The notes: generated from the sequence alone by a model not told the origin. A stretch of 64,000 bases of DNA from Ceratodon purpureus (GCA_014871385.1 CM026426.1:90130893-90194892), one strand, 5' to 3'. Positions 45,300 through 59,399 are shown, counted from the first letter of the stretch. Translations and numbers: made by a program.

Positions 45300-46460
45300 T
45301 CCTCTTCCTCACGACAAAGTTTCTTTCGTTAAATCTCTACTCTCTGTCATTGGGAAGCTACCATAATCTGCCCTGGAATCTAAAATTCAGAGATTGTGCA
45401 ACGACCATAGAGTCTCGACGGTAACGGCAGAAAATCCAAACTACGGTTGCGAACACACTAATCACACAAACGGATAACACATAGCGGGTCTGAATAAATT
45501 ATTGATGTATTTATTCGATGCATTGCGTGCATGGTACACGAAAAAAAGATTAAAAATGTATCACTTGCACTGTCAGTTTTCATTACTCCTCCTGTCTACC
45601 ACACCTTATTAACTTTTCCATATCTGGAAATTATGTGTATGTGAGCATGTGCCACACATTGGTGGAGAAATGTGCACAATCGTCCAAGGGGTACATAGCT
45701 TCACTTAACCATACGGACAGTGACAGTTTCATGACTAGTTATTTTTATCTACAATGAGCATTTAGAACCACATTATTTTGGTACTCCCTAAAAATTAACT
45801 TGTTCTTCAAGAGTACAATTCCTTTCTCTTCTAAGAAGTGATCAAATCATTGAAATATTTATTCTCGTTTTGAAATAAAAGAACAAAATTAACGCAGTTG
45901 AATTTAAAAAATAAATGAAAATAAATTAAATCCAAAAAATGAATAAATAAACAAATAAAATAAAAGATTAATAAATGGAAAACAAAATGAGAAAAGAATA
46001 GCAGTATACGAAACACGTCATCTGATCTCTATATTCTCTATGTATGTCTTTTTCACTAAAAATAATTGTTCACCAGAAAGACTTTTTGAACTAAGTTGTT
46101 AATTTCAGATGCTTTGTGATATATTCATATTTTTTAATTTTATTTTTTTGTATTTTTAAAATATATCCACAACTACTACCTTTTCTGGAGTAAGACGAAT
46201 GTATGTCTTACTAACAAACAAATAATAACCAGTTTAAAACACTTCAGTCTGTAAATGCTACATCCTATTTGTTAATAGCTCAATGAATTGCTCGGTTCAG
46301 GTCCACCCAGAGAAACTCTTGTTCAACTCAAACATCTATTTAGCGATAAAACCTAAGCACCCCATATATACAATTGGATAATCGGATAACAACTGCTAAG
46401 TCAGTGTGTATAAAATACAGAGTACTTACGACTTACCAATATTGGTACCATCCAACCCTC
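45300..46460. other. A+T-rich spacer, nothing recognised
   Basis: No frame or repeat that I can support. Confidence 0.5.
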
Positions 46461-46471
46461 AATATCTTAAA

Positions 46472-49400
46472 CTACTCTGCTACTTTTTTTTTCCCTTTAT
46501 TTTTTTTTGCTCTTCGTAAATTAGACTGAATAGTTCCAACTGCCGGTCTTTGTAATGACCTCCTCCTCTCCGTCACCTCAAAACTTTGTAAGGCAATTGC
46601 ATTCTCAGTGTCGTTGAGAACAATTGCACCGGCGAGATCTGGCTCTGTTGGAGGATTCGTGAATGTGCTGCTCGGTACAGCACCAGCCGACTGATCATTA
46701 GTAGTGATGAAAACATCATCATCCTCTTCAACTTTCCTCCTAGATCTAGCCTCTTTTCGTAATACCACTTTCCACTCTGTTCCAGAGGGGTGCAGATCAT
46801 CATCAGAGAAGAACACTTGTGTACACTGAATAGGGAAGACATAAGGATCAACAGATCTCGGTGTGTTGTGTCTAAAGTTTACTGTGAGAAAACCATCTCC
46901 ATCCTGAACATATGTACTGTTTCCGAAATTGTCTGTCCGTTTCTTCCATGTGCAGGAGAAAATGACAATCGGAGTTTTGATATCACCATAGTCTATAAGA
47001 AGAATATCTTGAAGAATCCCAACGTAGTCCAATCCAGTGCCAGCGGATTGATCGTTTGCCTCCAGACACGCCACCCCGCAGTCATACGTATTAGCAGACC
47101 TCCCTACCTCGTCATCCACTCTCCAATGATTTCCGTACGCCTTCATTTTTGCATAGCGTTTGCAGGTCATGAATGGTGGATTTGATAGTAAAACAGTGTC
47201 AGCTTCGTCTGCATCATTCATGTCCAATTCTTGCGAGTGTAGGGTACGTTGCACCCATGAATCAACGGGTCCAATTTCACCTGCAGTGGATTCCCAAAGT
47301 TCTTCCCATTGCCTGTAACATTCATAGATTTGATGTAAGAACCATGGAACAGTTCTAGAATTAATTACAAGCATAGGAATCTCAGATGATGAATCAAAAG
47401 AAATGTACTTCCTAAATGAACAGTACTAAAAAATATAAAAAGGGCACTCTAAACTGGATTTCGGGTTATCATTCCATATATATCGATCTCCAAAAAAAAA
47501 AATTTGTGTAGGTACCGTTCCGTAATGAAAAAGAAAAAAAAAAAAAAAAAAAGGATAATAAAAAACAAAACCAAATCGAAAACTGACTGATTAATTAATT
47601 ATTATCAAAATATTTGAAGTTTTTATATTCTCGTGAACGTGAAGTTAGCTAAACTAGAAATGATATAAATTAAATAAAATAAAACAGGTGATCAATAATA
47701 AAGAAATATAAGTTTACTGGAAAAATTTGGTAGTCGAATAGAAAAGAGGCAGTAAATATATATATGAAGGAAAATAAAATTTAAAAACGAAGAAACTATT
47801 ATTAGGAAATCAATGAATACCAGAACCATTGAAACAACAAATATCTAGGATTAGTAAGGCTAAGACTATTCAGTCCCTAGTTAAAAAAAGGTACTGTATA
47901 ACCTGAAAAAACAGAAACTTCACTACAATTTACTGTAATAGTATTTTACCTGTCATGATTATATAACTGCAGTTATTTAATGTGTTCAGATAAAATGCTC
48001 ACCCTATTGAAAGAATTTTATACGGTCGTGACACAAAGTGTTCAATCCTAAACCCCGTACAATTTAGATAAAAAAATATGATTTCTGTTCTCATTTAAGT
48101 GCAGCCGACCTCTGTCTCATAATATTAAGTGAGGAAGAGCTCAGAGAAATTAATTTACGTTCTGATCTGCTCAAAGTCATCTATTTCCAAATGGTCACAA
48201 AAATTAAAGGCAGACTGTTTTAAAGATATGTGATGAAGAACATGCAAGAATAGAAAAAATGTGTACGTACCTGTAGTACTAAGCAGTGAGTGTGTTATTT
48301 CTCAAAACAAATTTGTGGATAGCATCCCTTTGTGATCTAGTAAGAACTAAATCGGTATGACCTCCCTCTAGCTCCTTAAATTCGGCACAGTCTTCTGGAT
48401 CGGCATCCCATACACGTCGTCTAACCACGTCAAATCCATGCATGTATGATGTAGCGAATCCCATAGTCTCTTCCAATAAATACCCATGTGCAATAGAGGC
48501 CTCCGGCCGGGCACGATTTTTCACATGATTTTTAAGAGTCATCATCGTCCTTTCAATTGGGTACATCCATCGCACCTGTGTGGGTCCCAAAATGAATAAC
48601 TCTTCTACCAAATGGAATGGAAGATGTGACATTATGTCAAAAAAAGTAGGTGGAAACGTCATTTCCATAAGGCACATTGTGATGGCCACGTCTTCTCGCA
48701 AGTTTTCTTCATACGCAGGATCCCAGACTTTGCAACAGAGTCGCCTGAACAGACGAGATGCTCTCATAATAGCCAATCTGGTATTTGGTTCCATTAGCCC
48801 CCTCAAAGCCAACGGTAATAATGATTGCATAAGTATATGATAGTCGTGTGATTTTAGAGCACCAAATTTTTTTTGACGGATATGTTGACCGATCTCTGAG
48901 CAATACCCGGATGGAACTTTTAACTTCTCTAATCGGGTACAAAATATATCAAACTCCGCGGCTGTTAGAACGTAATTGGCTTTCGGCTTTAACATCCTGG
49001 AAGGGTTTCTAGGATCTCTTGTCATCCATAAATGGGGTCGAATTCCCTCTCTCTGCATATCTCTCCTCACTCTCACACTATCCTTTTCCTTCCATCCACA
49101 TATAGTTTTCAGAATATTCTCTGCAAAATTTTTCTCACAATGCATAATGTCCAGTGTATTACGAATCTCTAAGTGCTGCACATGAAACACAAACATTAAT
49201 TAGTTATCCAACATGACAAGACTATTGTGACTGCATTCTTATACTTAATTTATACATAACTTTGGAGCCATGAAGTTTAAAACAGAATGCCAAAAAAAAT
49301 AAAAGTGCAAGGGGCCACTCACCTCCCAGTAAGGCAACTCAAAAAATATGCTCTCCCTTTTAATACCATATATTTTGGAAGGGTCAGGTGTGAGTTGTCT

Positions 49401-51409
49401 TCGTTCCCGTGTATGGATTGATTCACTATGTTGAGCTTCACCAACTTGTGAATGCGATAAACTTGGATGGTTACGTATTTGATGGGAACTTCGTACTCCA
49501 CCTGCTACAGTTGATGTCCTTCTTTTTTTATTTAAAGGCTCTCTGCTTGCGGACCCTGCATCCTTCCTAGTCCTTTTCTTCCTCAGAAATTCCGTATATT
49601 CTGCTAGAGCCGCACGTTGCTGAGCTAGTGTTTTTGGAATGGGAGCATCTCTTGTTTCGGGTAATCCGTCGAAAAACTTGTTGTATTCGTCTGATCGTAT
49701 GTAATGATCCCTTCTTACCCACCGTCTGGCATCTCTGTATGACATTTTTTTACTCTCAGACATATATTTTCCTCTAAGTTGGTCACCGCACGGTGGGCAC
49801 GCCGTATATTCAAGCTATGAGCAGCGCCAGAAACAGTTCCATAACCTGGGAAGTCGTGAGTTGTATACAAAACCGCTGCTCGTAGCTTGAATATACGCTC
49901 TCTTTCGGGCTTTAACAAGTCGTATGCAGGAACTCCATCCCATAAAACCTTAAGCTCATCGATTAATGGTCTTATCCAAACATCAAAAAATTCAAAAGGA
50001 ACTTGTGATTTTCCAGGAATGATTAAAGCCAGCATGGTAAAAACATTTTTGGTTATTAACCATGGAGGTAGGTTTAGGAAGGTTGTTATTACTGGCCATG
50101 CTGACCATGTGGACTTGTGGAGCTTGAAAGGACATATACCATCACATGAAATATGAATTCGCACGTCTCGTTCATCCCTCCCGAATCCTTGGGTGTCAAA
50201 AATTTGTGGGTCCATATTACCAAATTTTTTCCAGGCCCGCGAATCAGCTGGGTATCTGACCTTCCCATCTCTGCTTGGATTTTCCTTGTGCCATCGCATT
50301 AATTTTGAAAGTACTGGAATTCGATAAAAACGCTGCTACCTAGGCGTGATATGGAATTGGCGAAGTACTTTTAGGGGCCTTGTTCGGTTGAACATGTCTT
50401 TAAACCTTGCAGCTTGACAATGTGGGCAACGGTCTAAATCTTTAGTATTTGCACCGTCAAATAGTGTGCACCCATTTATGCAACCATCTATGTTTTTGAA
50501 ATTAAGTCCCAAACGCTTTGTCAATGTTTTGGCTTGATACAATGATCCTGGTAAGCAATTATCGGGTGGTAAAAGATTTTTCATCGTGGCGAATATGTCA
50601 TCTGCTGCTTTCTCTGTAATTCCCGAATGTGTGGCAACTAAATTTACCATCATTATGGTTGCACCAAGTTTTGTATGTCTTGAACCATTGAATAGTAATT
50701 TCATTGCATCCTCTAGTGCACGAGCATCTTTAATCCTCTCTTCTTCAAGTTCAGTACTGTCCATGTTTATCCTGAGATTGTCATATAAATTTCCATCATT
50801 TTCTTGGGACCCAGATGGTGGTCCTTCTGCATTGGGGGATAAATGGTCATGATGGTGGCGTTGAAAATCAGAATCATGTGTCCCATACTCACTTGGTGCG
50901 AAATTAGGTATATCTTCAGTTTCATTCTGAATACCTGTATTACTAGGTCCACTTTCGTCTTGGTAATTATTTAGCCCAGTTATATTGTCTGAGTCTTCTA
51001 AAGCAGACATTGTAATTTCGTTAATCTTATCCTCTGTCTCGGCAGCTTCCTGTACCTGTTGGTACATGTCTTGTACCATACTACGTATCTGTACTCCAGA
51101 GTCACGTTCCTGGTCATGTTTAGTAGCTGCGGCAACTTTTGCAGCAGCATCAGCTTCCCATTCATCGTCCGACGAATCGTTTTCTTGAGGTCCTCTAGAT
51201 GTTCTACAATCAGATGATCTTCCCCATCGAAGTAAATGCTTCTCGATTTCCTCCAATTTATAAGGCAAACCAACACCTCTATGACGTTAACAAGGACAAC
51301 AAAGTCTTGTTAATCCATAAAGAGCTGCTCGTTCTTTGTCACGAACCCACAATTTATTGTCACGTTCTCTAATTCTTCTCAAATCTGTAAGAGGTAATCT
51401 GTTCGCCAT
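46472..51409 (-). pseudogene. CACTA TNP2 transposase, inner element
   Basis: Exon 1 from ATG at 51409 to donor LPYWE|GTGAGT (49323). N-terminal Cys/His segment (LTRLCCPC, stop, RHRGVGLPYKLEEIEKHLLRWGR); acidic middle; KVLRQFHITPR then MRWHKENPSR; DGICPFKLHKSTWSAWPV, NLPPWL, IRPLIDELKVLWDGV, TTHDFPGYGTVSG; shift near 49812; ACPPCGDQLRGKY, ARRWVRRDHYIR. Exon 2 from 49175: LEIRNTLDIMHCEKN, then the DUF4218 part (GALKSHDYHILMQSLLP, YPIERTMMTLKNHVKNRARPE) to TAG at 48279. Last exon to 46472: YDCGVACLEANDQ, DYVGILQDILLIDYG, CTWKKR, FRHN, VFPIQCTQVFFSDD, WKVVLRKEARS (DUF4216). In-frame stops at 51287-51289, 50336-50338 and 48279-48281 plus one shift; otherwise well preserved. TNP2 is the DDE-type enzyme that cuts CACTA ends. 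Confidence 0.9.
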
Positions 51410-52873
51410 CCTGTACTCCATTCAGATTGTAGTTAATTATTCTAATACTAAAAAATTAAAGATTAGCTTTTAGGATTTCATTTTAAAAATAATGTCACCA
51501 ATAAATCAGAAGTATTTGTTATAAGTATTTTTATACTAGAATGATAAATTACAGCTTTTATGAATGGAAAAGTATTTACGATTCTCTTAAATGTACTAAC
51601 ATTTCACAAATACAAGAATAAGAAATTCACATGTTAACATCAATTGAAAATGACTACCTTGAAGTGCGTCTTTGTATTTTAAAACTGTATTTGATTCACA
51701 CTTAGCTTTTTCACTGATTTTTATTGAAGTAATGCCGACACTCTAAATCAATAAAAAATGAATGCTGACCATACAGAAGATGCAAGCGGTGGATGGTGTA
51801 CTAGATTTTTATGCACAGCAACATGAAGCAGTGAAAGGAAAATAAATATGTAGTCTTAGTGGTGAAAAAAGTGGTCCTTCAAGAATACTATGTCATTTAC
51901 TCTGTTTTATCTTGAAAACGACGTTATGAAATTGAGGAAGTAAATAAAGTAAAATGACTCAAAAAGTGAAAGTAAAAAATAGTGAAATACATTGTACTGT
52001 GAAAGTAAAGAAACTAAAAATTTAAACATATCAAACTAGCTGGAAGTATGTGCTGAAGACATTTTTCCAGAATAAAAAAATAATTGGAAGTGGTGAAATA
52101 CTTACTTTGGACAGCGTTGTTCTATGAAGAGTGTAAACCGAATTAAAGGTTGGTTCCTTTAAAAAATTCGTCGAGTCACATATACTTCTCGTTTATTACA
52201 AAATCGAACAGTGTTTCAGAATGTATGTAAGTACGTTCTCTTGCAGGAGATTACTGAGCAAAAGATAGAGAAAATGAACAATGACAAATATATAAAGTGT
52301 GTTATTGATGAGACAAGTATGATCTGAGTACAGAAGTACTGTTTATATAGTTGTGATTTTCAGAAATTTTTAAGTAAAAGAGAAGGTAGTGAATGTAAAA
52401 ACCAAAAGTGTGGAAAAATTGTAAAAGTAAAATACTTTTTCTTTCAAGTTATTTCTTCGGAAAATGTTTTGAAGCCAAAGGCTGACTGTACAGAGGCAAC
52501 ATATTATTGTAAAGACTACAATATATTTAGAACAGTCGAAGCCCAATGTGTAGAATCATTCGACTTCTGTGTTATTGCATCATCTTTCTGGATCTATTTG
52601 CATATGCAGAGTTCAGTATTACAATTGTAAACTTTCTACAATAGTGATTTGTCCACTACTCCACATATTCATGTGATTTTGTTGCTGAAGATTCATTTTC
52701 GATTAGGATGAGACAATAAATTAATTTAACCGTTATTTTTGTCACTTACAATTATGTGAAAGTACATGAAACTAAAGGGCGACAATGAAGTATGTTTTTC
52801 AATAAATTCATATGAACGAACTTCGAAACAACTTTGGACGGAACTGGTAAGAGTATTTAAAAATGAGTGTACA

Positions 52874-52939
<66 letters not shown>

Positions 52940-53638
52940 TAATACATGTACACACATCAAAAACTACACGACGTTCCAAATTTATGAATTTCAATTTAAA
53001 ACTACGGGGTTCACTACATATTTTTTCCCAAAAAAATAACAGAAGACGAAGAACTTTCGAAATAATTCCATACTTTTGAACCGAAATAAATAATTTGAAA
53101 GATTAAACCGATATAAATAAGTCGTAAAAGTCGGACCAAAATGATTTCCTCATCAACAAATGCTGAAGTAACATGAGTGCGTATATGTAGTTTGTAAGGA
53201 AGTTAGTGAGTACAGTACGCAAGGTATTTCACCCTATTGAGCCTGGAAACACATGTATGTCTTAAAAATCGACGAGGAGATGATAAGTTTTGAAGCAATT
53301 GAAGGAATCCAAAAAGATTAAAAACCAGATTATAAATCTGAAGACAACGAAGAGAAGAACAGAATGACCCCATGTGAACAGGATTAGATACTAATGCGGG
53401 TGTCAGTTGAGTATCAGTGATTGTGCTGAAGATACCCTAAGCACTCCCTCGCAGACATCGACGTCTACCTGAAAGAAAACTGCGAAGGAGTTCAGAAGAG
53501 AAAACGAAATGCTGGAAGGCACAACGTCGTTCAGAAGCAGAATTCAACGTAGCCGAGTTCCACATAGTAGTCGCTGAGTTTGTTTTCCATTTTTCTTAAC
53601 TTAACGAGCTCAAGAGAGTATACAGCGAGTGTTGTACC
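51410..53638. promoter_or_regulatory. Shared 5' region between divergent TNP2 and TNPA-like genes
   Basis: 2.2 kb between two start codons pointing apart. No coding sequence seen. It contains the 60-bp (TA)n tract at 52877-52937. A bidirectional promoter role is inferred from the arrangement only. Confidence 0.35.
52877..52937. repeat. (TA)n microsatellite
   Basis: About 60 bp of TA dinucleotides between the divergent transposase genes. Confidence 0.95.
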
Positions 53639-56600
53639 ATGTCTTGTAACTATGTTGATGAAGTTGGCAGTGATGGAAGTTCGGAGCATGCGAATTCAGA
53701 GAGCAGTAGAGAAGAAGAAAACGAATACGAGTTGCAACGCAGAGCCACAATCGCAAGCAATATGGCTCGTTTCGAGGCCGTGCAAAAGGCCGCCGATGAG
53801 TTGTGAGTATTCCTTATCCTCAGAAACCCTATTTTAGTATAATGTGCATACAGAGGTTGGGTGTATGGGTTTAGGTACTAGATACATATTGTATATCGTA
53901 TGTTGTTCTCCTCGAACTGTGGGCCTTAAATAAGATTAGGGTTGGAACTTCTGTTCATTATCGTAAATTCCAATGTAATATACGAAGTATAGTGCGGCAC
54001 TAACGTTTTCTGTAAGCGATGCTATCGTCCAGTAACTCTGACATTTCACGCGTCAAAAAAACAAGAAAACCGAAGCCCACGAAGCAATCACAGACAAAGC
54101 AGCCTCGTAGCGGGAGAACAATTACAAGAGCGCAGCGGAAGAGGAAAATTGATGACGAGGTGAATGAAGTGGAAGATTCCCAAAGGATCCACGAGGAACA
54201 TAGCGAGCATTTGTCACGCCGAACTGAACGCGGTAACTGTGTAATTTTTACTTGCATTCTAATTCCTCTGCATCTAATTCTGAAAAGCATGTGCATTAGC
54301 TTATTCTAGGGTTTCAGTGCGATGTTCAGTATGGACTTCATATGGGCAAGTGAATTTCAACTCATGTGTGATTTGATTTTATAATTATATACATCTTCAG
54401 CTCGGGGTTCTTCTTTTCAAGAGTCCAGGACATTTATAAAATTTACATTGATGAAGCTGTAAATATAAAACCTTCACCTGAATTATTCGTTTGGGTAAAA
54501 TGCACACTGTAGCGTCTGCATGTTTGTTGATTATGTAGATATATTCTACGACGATGTTATACGATGCAGAATTAATATGTGGGAACCTCAGGCTCCGAGT
54601 CACGAAGGGATAGTAGCAGGAGTTCAGAGGAGAAGACTGAAAACTGTAAAAAACAGAAATAGTCTAACGCCACCGTGGAGAACGAAGGACAATGCAGTCG
54701 TTGGAGAAGTTCAGATTCCAATGAGGGGAAATCTTTACCTCCAGCTTCGCACATGAACAGAGGGTATGCTGAGCGTTTGAATCCACCAACGACGCCGCTT
54801 CAATTCCAGCCACCTGGCAGATGGGCATGGGTTCCTCTTCCTGGTAATCACCAGAACCCAGGTATGTATGATATGCTTTCCGGTTTTCAGCAGGGAATGG
54901 TTCAAGGAAGTTGGCAATGTCCACAACCTGTACAACATCCCGGGACAAACTTGGGGGAGGGTCCGAAAGCAGACTCCACGAAAGCCAGCGATGAGGGTCC
55001 ATCGAAGTCATCCTCCGTGAAAGAAGAATCTGTGAAGCGAAGAATCCGTAGGACAAGAAAAAAGGAAATAGAGGATGAGTCCATACGACGAGAAGATGCG
55101 GGTTTGAGGCCTTACGCAGTTCAGGTACGAGCCTCCGGTATGATTGATGCTGGGTGTAAGGGGCATTTGGAATGGCAGGAATTTGTACGTGATATGACAC
55201 CTCGTATGCTAGACATGAGTGTCGTCAAATACGAGGACCAGCTCGAGAGTTCAAGGAAGATGTTAAGAGAGACGTTGTTTGCGAAGTTTGAATTCTTGGA
55301 CCATAAGGTAACAGAGAGGTCATTCGATACCATGATTAAAACTTGGCTCCGTAGAGACCGGGAACGGATGAAGAGGGTGCATGGTGGGAAAAACAAAGCA
55401 CCAGGTAAATAAAAACAGAATCAGTGGGAGTTCTTGAATGAATACTGGGATTCACCATCTTCTAAAGAGAAATCGGAGAGAATGATGGAGACACGTTGTA
55501 AATTTGTCCACAATCCACGCGCTGGTAGACACGGTTATGCTGGCAAAAATGCCCCGTTGGTAACTTTCTGAACAGTGGTGTTAGATCATGCTTAAAATTT
55601 GAATCTGTTTTACATTTTGTTTGGCAGAGTTTTTTGATTCACCGAAACATTAATTATATTTAGAGTCATACAAATTGTGGTTTCATGTGAGGTTGGATAC
55701 CGGTTTAAATTATGATTTTACAATTTATTTTGAAAATGTCATAATACAGAGAAAGGAGCGCTCAGTTTCTCCAGGTGTTGCTGACCGGGCTGAGGACCTA
55801 CAGGCTTCGAAAGAGAATCCTCTAAGTTCGGTAATGCATATTTACTTGAGTCAACAGGATAGTATCATACTTTCCTACTTTCGAATATTTAGCTCCAGAT
55901 CGCGTACTGATGTTAGTAGTAACACATTATCTTGTAAAACTTGAATTCACATAGTTCTCTGTAATTGGGGAAGTTGTTTTTTAATGCTGAGTTCCACTAT
56001 TTGATATTTGTACGCAATTGCTGGATAAATGATCGTTGGTTGGTTGTGCGAGTGAAATGCAATTGATCTGTATTCGGAAACCATAACTCGGAACAGTCAC
56101 GCTCCCATTACTGTTTGAATTCAATATTCTTTGAATCTTCTATTTTATTTTTTATTGTTTTTTACAGAACATGGAGAAGCAACAGACTTGGAGATTGTCG
56201 ACAATGGAACGAAATCAAGTCGAGACAAATAAGAGGCTGGATGAGAACAACAAGAGACTGAACGATGTTATGAAGAGCAACATGAATTTGCAACAAATGA
56301 TTTTGTCTGTGTTAACTAATTTTTCAGGGACTCAGACAAGGAAAGAGGGGAATTGCCGCCCTCAAGGAAGAGGAGAGACGTCGAAGAATGTACAGGGGCA
56401 CATGGCCGACGTGGACGCAGTCTTAGAAGATAAGGAAAAGAGCGAGACTTGGTGGGACAAAATGTGTGAACAATCTGGTGACGAAGAACTCGTATGCTCC
56501 GGAGAAAAATAAAAGTTTTCTGTATCTGCGAACCGAAGGTCACAGGTGAGTCTTTACGTTCTCAAAGAAGAAAACTCAGCGTAGGTGAATCTAATCTAAA

Positions 56601-58395
56601 CTTCATCCTAAACCAGAACCTCTTTTGATATGTTACATGTTTTTAAAAATGAGTTGTCATTGTCGTAGTAATGGAAAACTTTTTTACCTCTGGATATTCT
56701 GTGGAACTTACAGTGAAAACTTTATGCAGTTCATTGTTTAACTTTTTTCTTTCAACGATTAACGGAAGCTGAGGGATATATGTCTACATGAAATCTGTAC
56801 TCATGGACGATGCAGCTTGTAAATAACCTACGCTAAAAGTATGAGATTAACCGGGGTATTAAGACCGTAACTCATGTTCACTCTCTCTAACGAATAATTG
56901 ATGCACATACTTTTCATTTTATCTGCTGACCAAATGTTGAGAGTAGAGAAATTTCATTATTAACAGGTGTACTTTTTTTTAATTGAACATGTGACAGACA
57001 CAATCGACGAAATCCCGGAATGTAATCCGGGATCAGCGAGCATTATCAGATGCAGATAAGGTAATATGAATTGCTGGTAGTTTGTTCTGTGTTGTCGAAG
57101 TGTGTGTTACCTTAACTGTTCCATGGAAATTACTGGAACTATGAATGTTATGTGCACGCTGTTCATTTTTACATGAACATGTCTAGCAGAGTCGGTACTG
57201 ATAGTTGATATCTTAACGTCGTATGGAAAGAGAAGAAGTGGTAATGTATTGTAGTGACGCTTTGTGTCGTTTGTTGATGAAGTGCTGTGACATTTTTTCA
57301 GACAGTACGCAATAGTAGACGAATGTAAAGGGTTTATTTAGGCATGAATGGTCTGAAATATATACTGAACTCGTAATAAGATTTTTTACGAAATTCACAT
57401 CTATGATCTCTAAGTGGTTGTGAACTTTTCCATTATGTGCGTTTCATTGCATTCAAACTTTGGAGGTTATATGTGTTCTCATTAGGCTTAATATGAATGT
57501 TATGTGCAGGCTCAGACTACGGTGTTAGAGGCGTCGATCTCTGTGCATGGAAGAAAGGTAATTGAAACAAGCTTGGATACTGGCTTCTTGTTACAAGTTC
57601 CGTTTGAGTTCGATATATTTCACTGGGATCTGATGTCTTGTTATATTTTATATATTAGGCGAGCGTAAGCATTTGGTTTCGTCCACTTCAGTGGTTTTCT
57701 TATGTATTACCATAAAAGATTTACTCTGTTCTACGTATGGTTCAGGTTAAGACTTTTTTGTTTTCAGTTTCGTGTTTGGTAATTGTATATTTTGAATTTG
57801 TTATGGACCGGGGAAGCAGTATCGTCAGAGGTAGTGAATGAGAATCTGTGGACTTCATGCGGTTAACAGAAATACAGCGTTACTACACTGTAATTCTACA
57901 TTTCATTCACCGTATTACTGAAACACTTTCTGGAACATGTAACGCAAGTGAGACATTCATCGGAGAAGGAAAGGAAAGCCACAAACACAGAAAAAACTAA
58001 GGTAATTTCATAACACAGAGCACACTAGTATAATCACCTTACAGGACTAGAACCTAAGAATAAGGCCTCTAGTTAGTTTTTTTGTAAAATAAACTAACAC
58101 AACTGTTTTGTTTACTCTCTTTGCGTTGCAGTTTCGGGTAGGGGATAAGGTATGGTTGGGAGACAAAAACGACGGAAGCGTTCGAGTGGCGACAGGAACT
58201 GTCAGAGGTCTTGGAAGACATGGTGTTTTTCATACTCGTCCAATACCAGTGGACTATGTTCGCGTAAATATTGAGGAGGTGTTTTTGAACATTCCTCTTC
58301 TGTTTCCTGTCGAGGATGCTGATCAACTGAATCTGGAGGACGCACGAGGGTCTAGCGTGCTGTGGTATACTGAACTCACCTCAATTATAGAGTAA
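53639..58395 (+). pseudogene. TNPA-like CACTA protein gene, inner element (Transposase_24 / DUF8039-like)
   Basis: Exons with GT-AG edges: 53639-53802 (Met start, acidic), about 54019-54232 (Lys/Arg-rich), about 54575-55557, 55750-55830, 56168 to about 56545, 56998-57060 (21 codons), 57510-57557 (16 codons), 58132-58395. The central exon carries a Pro-rich part, a basic RRIRRTRKK stretch and a Transposase_24-like domain ending WEFLNEYWDSPSSKEKSE...NPRAGRHGYAGK. The 56168 exon is a coiled coil (ERNQVETNKRLDENNKRL). The last exon (FRVGDKVWLGDK ... VDYVRVNIEEV ... DARGSSVLWY) resembles the DUF8039 end. In-frame stops near 54660 (TAG), 55410 (TAA) and 56510 (TAA) suggest decay. Probably binds element ends or regulates TNP2. 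Confidence 0.65.
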
Positions 58396-59319
58396 GTCGA
58401 ATAATTTTCCGTATGTTCTGTGAAATGCGCAATGCTGAGTTCACATGTTGTCGAAATCTAGTAATCTTTCTACTGTTTGATTCATGTATATGTTATGTGA
58501 ACGAGTGGGAGTTCACGTCGTTACAGTAGTGCGATTCGTAGCTGGTTTCATATATATTAGTGCGTGTCATTTACTGTAGCACTTCAGATGTTAGTTCCTG
58601 TGCGATCAATAGGTCAGACTAGAACCAGCGTAAATGTGCAGTAACATTTAGTATTTTACGACGAAGAGGATCTGTACGCAGGTACTATGTATGAAGGCTA
58701 CACTATTTTATATTTGAATATAAATGTATACCTGCATTGCCTTTTTTATGAACATGAGTATCCCAGCATAGCACCACGTGTCTCGAATTGATTGGCATAC
58801 ATTGCATTTGTTTTTATGAATATGTGAATTATTTACTTTCCAAAGTTCTATTTACATTAATTATGAATTAGACACTTGTCAATGTACGAGACGCTGACGA
58901 CATTGAGGACAAAGACTGCTACGAATTTGCAGGTGAAGAGCAGTGAGACACGTGGGTTAACAACGTCGCGGGATTGACGAAAAGCACGGATCCTACATGC
59001 AGTTCTGAAACGCGTATCCGTGGATATGAGTTCGAATCCGTTCATTGACAAGATGTTCGCGAGCCGATCATATTCGCGATGCAGAGAATGCCGGATTCCT
59101 GAGGTTCCCGGTGCGGTTCACGAAGATTGTCATATGTGCGACCTGGTTTCATCTCGGGACGACCGATACCCTCGCAAAAGTGAAAACCTTCGCGGCAAAA
59201 TCAGCCCATAACGACGCTTGCAAATTAATGACAAGTCCGTATGGACAGGAAAATTCCGCGACGTTTTTGTAAGCAGGGAGACCGAAAAGACACCGAACAG
59301 AGTCATTTACAGAGTCTTA

Positions 59320-59341
59320 ATTTCTCGATTTTCTACTAGTG
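59320..59341 (-). repeat. Right terminus of inner CACTA element
   Basis: ...CGATTTTCTACTAGTG followed by TCA. It lies 0.95 kb beyond the TNPA-like stop, the same spacing as at the outer element's left end (1.07 kb). Confidence 0.75.
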
Positions 59342-59399
59342 TCACATTTTTGACATCTAAAAATTTTATGTGAGTTGTACCTCAGGCAAACAATCTGCG

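Larger units (their letters stand above)
35729..59341. mobile_element. Composite inner CACTA element, TSD TCA
   Basis: Left end CACTAGTAGGAATTG at 35729 preceded by TCA; right end ...TTTTCTACTAGTG at 59341 followed by TCA. Both ends share GTAAATGAC about 32-35 bp in. A third terminus of the same family lies inside at 42542. Contents: two unknown genes (37942-38424; 42346-40163), then TNP2 (51409-46472, minus) and a TNPA-like gene (53639-58395, plus) arranged head to head. It sits in intron 1 of the outer element's plus-strand TNP2, whose halves lie at 33566-35390 and 60880-62040. The 23.6-kb size and the extra internal terminus suggest transposition of two neighbouring ends with the DNA between them. 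Confidence 0.6.

Noticed and set aside
42542-59341. Simple 16.8-kb CACTA element using the 42542 end
   Set aside because: TIRs match over 13 bp, but flanking triplets differ (AGT versus TCA), whereas 35729 and 59341 share TCA and the outer TNP2 halves are collinear around those. Kept only as an internal terminus.
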